From the NCBI GenBank assembly GCA_036374995.1, contig DASUSS010000093.1, forward strand, positions 85,100 through 149,099: a stretch of 64,000 nt of DNA. The letters run 5' to 3'. Both the position numbers and the translations under genes were made by a program. The DNA is from SH-MAG3 sp036374995. GTDB taxonomy: Bacteria; Gemmatimonadota; Gemmatimonadetes; Longimicrobiales; RSA9. How positions within the stretch are numbered: the first letter of the stretch is position 1; each line of letters opens with the position of its first letter. A model generated the notes under the pieces. The model did no database searches and was not told where the DNA came from. It saw only the letters and a list, made by a program, of their open reading frames with translations. Positions 60,582 to 64,000 of the stretch are shown piece by piece.

Positions 60582-61256
60582 TCACTCGGGCTGGTTGACG
60601 TTTTCCTGTGCGGGTGGAGCCGCCGGTACTGCATCGAGCGGCACGCCGCGCGCGTGCTGATAGACCCAGACGATCCGCTGGAACGCGGTCAGGTTCGTGA
60701 GCACGGCGAGCACGACGATGACGCCCTTGAGCACGATGCCGTTCCACGCGTCGCCGAAGAACAGCGATGAAGCACCGATCAGGACGACGCGCTCGGCGCG
60801 CGGCATGAGCCCGACCCGGCAGTCGAGGCCGAGCGCCTCCGCGCGAGCGCGAGTATAGCTGATCATGAGGGACCCCGCCATGGCGAGCATAATGAGGTAG
60901 ATCATGCCCACATCGCCGAGCTCGAGACGGTAGTCGTTGTAGAGGGAGAGGATGCCGAGGAACACGACGATCTCGCTGATGCGGTCGAGCGTCGAGTCGT
61001 AGAACGCGCCGAACTTGCTGCCGAGTCCCGTCAGCCGGGCGACGCGCCCGTCCAGTATGTCGAAGAAGCCGCCAAGCAGGACGAGAAACCCCGCCCACCG
61101 GACCTCGTGCTGGTGGAATGCGAGGCCGGCGCCGAGCGTCGACAGGAAGCCGAGCGTCGTGAGCAGGTTCGGGTGCACGCGCCGCCGCACCAGCGCATCG
61201 ATGAGCGGCGCGATGATGCCGTAGACGCCACTGCGCAGCGACTCGAGGCCGGCCAT
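60582..61256 (-). CDS. CDP-alcohol phosphatidyltransferase (likely phosphatidylinositol-phosphate synthase)
   Basis: The 224-residue membrane protein has the CDP-OH-P signature GGFFDILDGRVARLTGLGSK followed by FGAFYDSTLDR, matching DG-x2-AR-x8-G-x3-D-x3-D, in a helix near residues 70-95. About six hydrophobic segments are seen. The adjacent ino1 suggests the acceptor is inositol 1-phosphate, as in mycobacterial PgsA1 and archaeal enzymes. Phosphatidylglycerophosphate synthase is the alternative. It overlaps nothing and lies seven bases after the ylbF gene. Confidence 0.88.
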   Translation of the reverse strand: MAGLESLRSGVYGIIAPLIDALVRRRVHPNLLTTLGFLSTLGAGLAFHQHEVRWAGFLVLLGGFFDILDGRVARLTGLGSKFGAFYDSTLDRISEIVVFLGILSLYNDYRLELGDVGMIYLIMLAMAGSLMISYTRARAEALGLDCRVGLMPRAERVVLIGASSLFFGDAWNGIVLKGVIVVLAVLTNLTAFQRIVWVYQHARGVPLDAVPAAPPAQENVNQPE

Positions 61257-61263
61257 CGTATCC

Positions 61264-61626
61264 TCAGGACGGAAGGATGATCCGCGACTGCGCGCCGAGC
61301 TCCATGCCGCGCGAGATCTCCTCGTTCACCCGCGCGAGCAGCTTGTCGAAGTTGGACTGTGCTGCGACGAGGCCCTGGTAGAGCGGCGAGGACTGGAGCG
61401 TGCCGAACAGCCGCTCGTACTCGTCCTTCACCTCGTCCTGCGGCTCCTGACCGCTGTGCAGCGCGGTCGCGATCTCGCGCTCCAGCTCGTCGAGCCGGCG
61501 CATCGCGGCAACCGCGTCGCCGTCATCCGTCAACCGTTCGCGCGCGCGGCCGAGCGCCTTGTACTCATCGCTCTGGCCGAGCAGTCGGCCGAGATCCTGG
61601 GCGCGCTCCTTCATGCCATCCGTCAT
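61264..61626 (-). CDS. YlbF/YmcA family regulatory protein
   Basis: The 120-residue protein starts at 61626, overlapping prmC by four bases (ATGA). It is almost all alpha-helical with the Com_YlbF pattern: RAQDLGRLLGQSDEYKALGRARERL, AAMRRLDELEREIATALHSGQ, and LQSSPLYQGLVAAQSNFDKLLARVNEEISRG. In Bacillus YlbF and partners modulate RNase Y. In this lineage the role is untested. Confidence 0.82.
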   Translation of the reverse strand: MTDGMKERAQDLGRLLGQSDEYKALGRARERLTDDGDAVAAMRRLDELEREIATALHSGQEPQDEVKDEYERLFGTLQSSPLYQGLVAAQSNFDKLLARVNEEISRGMELGAQSRIILPS

Positions 61627-62504
61627 GACTGCATTCCTCCATCTTCGCGCCGGCACTCGGCCAGCACCATCCGTTCGCGGCCGGCGAGGTCCCGCCGCAC
61701 TTCCACGGCGCCATATGCACCGCTCCGTCCCATCAGCTGCTCGATCGCCGCACCCTGGCCGGCCGCCGTCTCGAGCGCCAGCAGACCACCCGGCGCGAGG
61801 CACGCGCCGGCATCGCGCACGATCGGCTCGATTGCGCGCAGGCCATCCGCACCGCCGAACAGCGCGCCCGCCGGCTCGTGCTGCACCACCTCCGGCGCGA
61901 GCATTGCGCGATCCGACTCTGCAATGTACGGCGGATTCGACACGATGACATCGAACATCTCGTCCGGTCGGACGACATCGAGCAGCGACCCGTGCCGGAG
62001 CTCGATGCGGTCGGCCAGTCCGAGCCGCTGCGCGTTGCCCGCAGCCACATCGAGCGCCTCTGGCGACACGTCACTCGCGACGACCCGCTCGAAGGCGCCC
62101 TCGGCGGCGAGACTGAGCGCGATCGCGCCCGAGCCGGTGCCGATGTCGAGCACCCTGCCCCACCGGTCGTGGGAGCGGCACCAGTCCAGCACCGCACCCA
62201 CCAGCTGCTCCGTCTCCGGGCGTGGAATGAGCACGCGCGGGTCGACGTGCAGCTCCAGGTGCCGGAACGCGGCCGTCCCGAGAATGTACTGCATGGGCTC
62301 CCGCTTCAGCCGCCTGCGCACGGCTGCCCGGTAGCGCTCCAGCTCGTCGGCGGTGAGCGGGCGGTCATGCTGAAGGTACAGGTCCAGCCGCTTCATGCCG
62401 AGGACGCCCGCCAGCAGCAGCTCGGCATCCAGCCGCGACTGCTCGATGCCGCGCTCTGCCAGCACCGCCGCCGCCTTGCGCGTCAGCTCCAGGACCCGCT
62501 CCAT
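61623..62504 (-). CDS. prmC: Release factor glutamine methyltransferase PrmC
   Basis: The 293-residue enzyme methylates the GGQ glutamine of release factors. It has PVDPRVLIPRPETEQLVGAV-like segments (HVDPRVLIPRPETEQLV), the SAM loop VLDIGTGSGAIALSLAAEG, and the catalytic IVSNPPYI motif (NPPY). It lies directly downstream of prfA, whose product is its substrate. Confidence 0.96.
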   Translation of the reverse strand: MERVLELTRKAAAVLAERGIEQSRLDAELLLAGVLGMKRLDLYLQHDRPLTADELERYRAAVRRRLKREPMQYILGTAAFRHLELHVDPRVLIPRPETEQLVGAVLDWCRSHDRWGRVLDIGTGSGAIALSLAAEGAFERVVASDVSPEALDVAAGNAQRLGLADRIELRHGSLLDVVRPDEMFDVIVSNPPYIAESDRAMLAPEVVQHEPAGALFGGADGLRAIEPIVRDAGACLAPGGLLALETAAGQGAAIEQLMGRSGAYGAVEVRRDLAGRERMVLAECRREDGGMQS

Positions 62505-62555
62505 CGCACGTTCGGCTCGCGACGGGTTACGGCCTCGGACGGACCGCGACCGCGC

Positions 62556-63635
62556 TCACGCCGCCGAGGCGGACTCGAGCTGCTCCGCCTCGCGCGCCAG
62601 CTTGAGCGCACCGATCAGCTCGTCCAGATCGCCGTCCAGGATCTCGTGCAGCCGGTGCAGCGTGAGCCCGATCCGGTGGTCGGTCACGCGACCCTGCGGG
62701 AAGTTGTACGTCCGGACCTTCGCCGAGCGGTCGCCCGTGCCGACCTGTGTCTTCCGCTCGCGCGCGCGCGCCGCCTCCTGCTCCGCGATCTTCGCATCGA
62801 GCAGGCGGCTGCGCAGCACCTTCAGTGCCTTGACCTTGTTCTTCAGCTGCGACTTCTCGTCCTGGCACGTCACCACCACCCCCGTCGGGATGTGCGTGAT
62901 CCGCACCGCCGAGTCCGTCGTGTTCACCGACTGGCCGCCGGGGCCCGACGAGCGGTATACGTCCACCCGGATGTCCTCGTCCCGGATCTCGAGATCGACA
63001 TCCTCGGCTTCCGGCAGCACCGCCACCGTCGCTGCCGACGTGTGGATCCGGCCCTGGCTCTCCGTGGCCGGCACCCGCTGTACCCGATGCACGCCCGACT
63101 CGTGCCGCAGGTCGCCGTACGCGTTCCGCCCGCGCACGAGGAAAACGACCTCCTTGTACGCGCCGCGCTCGCCCTCCGACAGATCCACCAGCTCCAGGCT
63201 CCAGCCGCGCTGATCCGCGAACCGGCTGTACATCCGGAACAGGTCGGCCGCGAACAGGCCCGCCTCGTCGCCGCCCGTGCCCGCACGGATCTCGACCACC
63301 GCCGACCGGTCCGCCAGCGGGTCCTTCGGCAGCAGCAGCCGGCGCAGCTCCTCCTCCAGTCGCTCCTCGGCCGCCTCCAGCTCCGGCACCTCCGCTTCCG
63401 CCAGCTCCACCAGCTCCGGCTCCTCGCTCGACTCGACCAGCGCACGCGCCTCCGCCAGCTGCGCCCGCACCCGGTCCAGCCGTTCCGCCGATTCCACCAG
63501 CGGCGTCAGCTCCGAGTGCTCCTGCGCCACCTTACGCAGCGTGTCCCGATCGTTCAGAACCGCCGGATCCGCCAGCCGGTCCGTCAGATCACGGTACCGC
63601 TGGCGGACCGACGGTATCCGCGCTTCCCAGCTCAT
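62556..63635 (-). CDS. prfA: Peptide chain release factor 1
   Basis: The 359-residue factor terminates translation at UAA and UAG. The start at 63635 has GAGAGGGA upstream. The release-factor-1 codon-recognition tripeptide is PAT (VPATESQGRIHTS), and the catalytic GGQ is in YRSSGPGGQSVNTTDSAVR. RAGTGGDEAGLFAADL is also typical. It lies between rpmE and prmC, a common order. Confidence 0.97.
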   Translation of the reverse strand: MSWEARIPSVRQRYRDLTDRLADPAVLNDRDTLRKVAQEHSELTPLVESAERLDRVRAQLAEARALVESSEEPELVELAEAEVPELEAAEERLEEELRRLLLPKDPLADRSAVVEIRAGTGGDEAGLFAADLFRMYSRFADQRGWSLELVDLSEGERGAYKEVVFLVRGRNAYGDLRHESGVHRVQRVPATESQGRIHTSAATVAVLPEAEDVDLEIRDEDIRVDVYRSSGPGGQSVNTTDSAVRITHIPTGVVVTCQDEKSQLKNKVKALKVLRSRLLDAKIAEQEAARARERKTQVGTGDRSAKVRTYNFPQGRVTDHRIGLTLHRLHEILDGDLDELIGALKLAREAEQLESASAA

Positions 63636-63654
63636 GCGTCCCTCTCGGATACTG

Positions 63655-63678
63655 AAAGAGCCGGGGAATCCCCGGCTC
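63655..63678 (-). terminator. Terminator/attenuator after rpmE
   Basis: GAGCCGGGG and CCCCGGCTC (63658-63678) form a perfect 9-bp stem with a three-base loop, followed on the minus strand by TTTC. It lies four bases after the rpmE stop and 20 bases before prfA. It would limit read-through from rpmE into prfA. Confidence 0.7.
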
Positions 63679-63681
63679 CTC

Positions 63682-63894
63682 TCATGCCCCGGCCGTCTGC
63701 TTTCCCCATTTCTGGCGGAATCGCTCGACCCGGCCCGCGGTATCGACCAGCTTCTGCCGGCCCGTGTAGTACGGGTGGCAGATCGCGCAGATCTCCACGT
63801 GAATGTCCTTCTGCGTGCTCCGCGTCTCGAACCGGTTGCCACAGGCGCAGTGCACGCTCGCCGTCTGGTAGTCCGGATGGATTCCTGGCTTCAT
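63682..63894 (-). CDS. rpmE: 50S ribosomal protein bL31
   Basis: The 70-residue protein has the zinc-binding form of bL31: CACGNRFETRST with Cys 16 and 18, and the CAIC pair at 36 and 39. HPYYTGRQKLVDTAGRVERF is the hallmark C-terminal segment. Bacteria with this C+ form often carry a zinc-free paralogue for zinc starvation. None is seen here. Confidence 0.97.
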   Translation of the reverse strand: MKPGIHPDYQTASVHCACGNRFETRSTQKDIHVEICAICHPYYTGRQKLVDTAGRVERFRQKWGKQTAGA

Positions 63895-63932
63895 GATATC
63901 ATGCCCTGATTCTCGTCGTTCGGAGACGGGAA

Positions 63933-63961
63933 AACCTAACGGAAAAGCGCGGCACGAGCAA
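63933..63961 (-). promoter_or_regulatory. rpmE promoter (TTGCTC-N17-TAGGTT)
   Basis: On the minus strand TTGCTC (63961-63956) and TAGGTT (63938-63933) are separated by 17 bases, 39 bases before the rpmE start codon. The -10 box equals that of rex and is one base off that of the tRNA gene. Confidence 0.65.
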
Positions 63962-64000
63962 GCCGACGCTCAGCGAGGATTTGCGGCTCTGCCCGGACGG

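Overview
The window is a high-GC, densely packed bacterial chromosome segment. Its RND/TolC efflux operon and zinc-binding form of bL31 point to a Gram-negative cell. Other markers are a Minf_1886-type protein, inositol-lipid genes, many periplasmic propeller-type features and promoters with a TAGnTT -10 box. Together these suggest a member of the Gemmatimonadota or a neighbouring phylum. This placement is inference from gene content, because no rRNA is present. No prophage, insertion sequence or CRISPR array is visible, so this looks like core chromosome.

Layout. From 1 to 5046 there is a minus-strand run: tilS (cut by the window edge), a glycerophosphodiesterase, an unknown protein, a DUF72 protein, an HD hydrolase and a histone H1-like Lys/Ala/Arg-rich protein. 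From 5488 to 15943 lies the only long plus-strand block. It holds a secreted beta-propeller protein and an efflux operon of adaptor, TolC and two RND pumps. From 16031 to the end nearly everything is on the minus strand. In increasing coordinate this part holds: a small zinc protein, a SET-domain methyltransferase, tRNA(CAU), ftsB-eno-plsC-thiL, nnr, small conserved proteins, glyA, leucine dehydrogenase, acyl-CoA and 3-hydroxyacyl-CoA dehydrogenases, a CPBP protease, bioY and thiolase. These are followed by an MBL hydrolase, a DEDD exonuclease, arginine deiminase and rex. Next is a partner-switching cassette (STAS, RsbW-type kinase, GAF-SpoIIE phosphatase) whose last gene fuses RsmA/KsgA to a histidine-kinase-like module. 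Then comes a nine-gene housekeeping operon, transcribed HIT, yqeY, mutS2, dnaG, zinc-ribbon coiled coil, recJ, rsmD, coaD, pta. After it lie hrcA-dnaJ-prmA, a CMD protein with obg-dprA-hemW, two transporters, a CtpA-type protease and tmk. The window closes with rpmE-prfA-prmC-ylbF-CDP-alcohol phosphotransferase-ino1.

Most interesting points. (1) The RsmA-histidine-kinase-like fusion is translationally coupled to a PP2C phosphatase, an anti-sigma-type kinase and a STAS protein, which suggests a link between ribosome assembly and stress signalling. (2) A complete SET-domain lysine methyltransferase sits about 11.5 kb from a lysine-rich histone H1-like protein. (3) A perfect Rex operator overlaps the predicted start of rex transcription, in an apparent operon with an orphan arginine deiminase. 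(4) Inositol-phosphate synthase and a CDP-alcohol phosphatidyltransferase are adjacent, implying inositol phospholipids. (5) A GGGAGCGGGATCGG-type intergenic repeat occurs at two sites about 43 kb apart.
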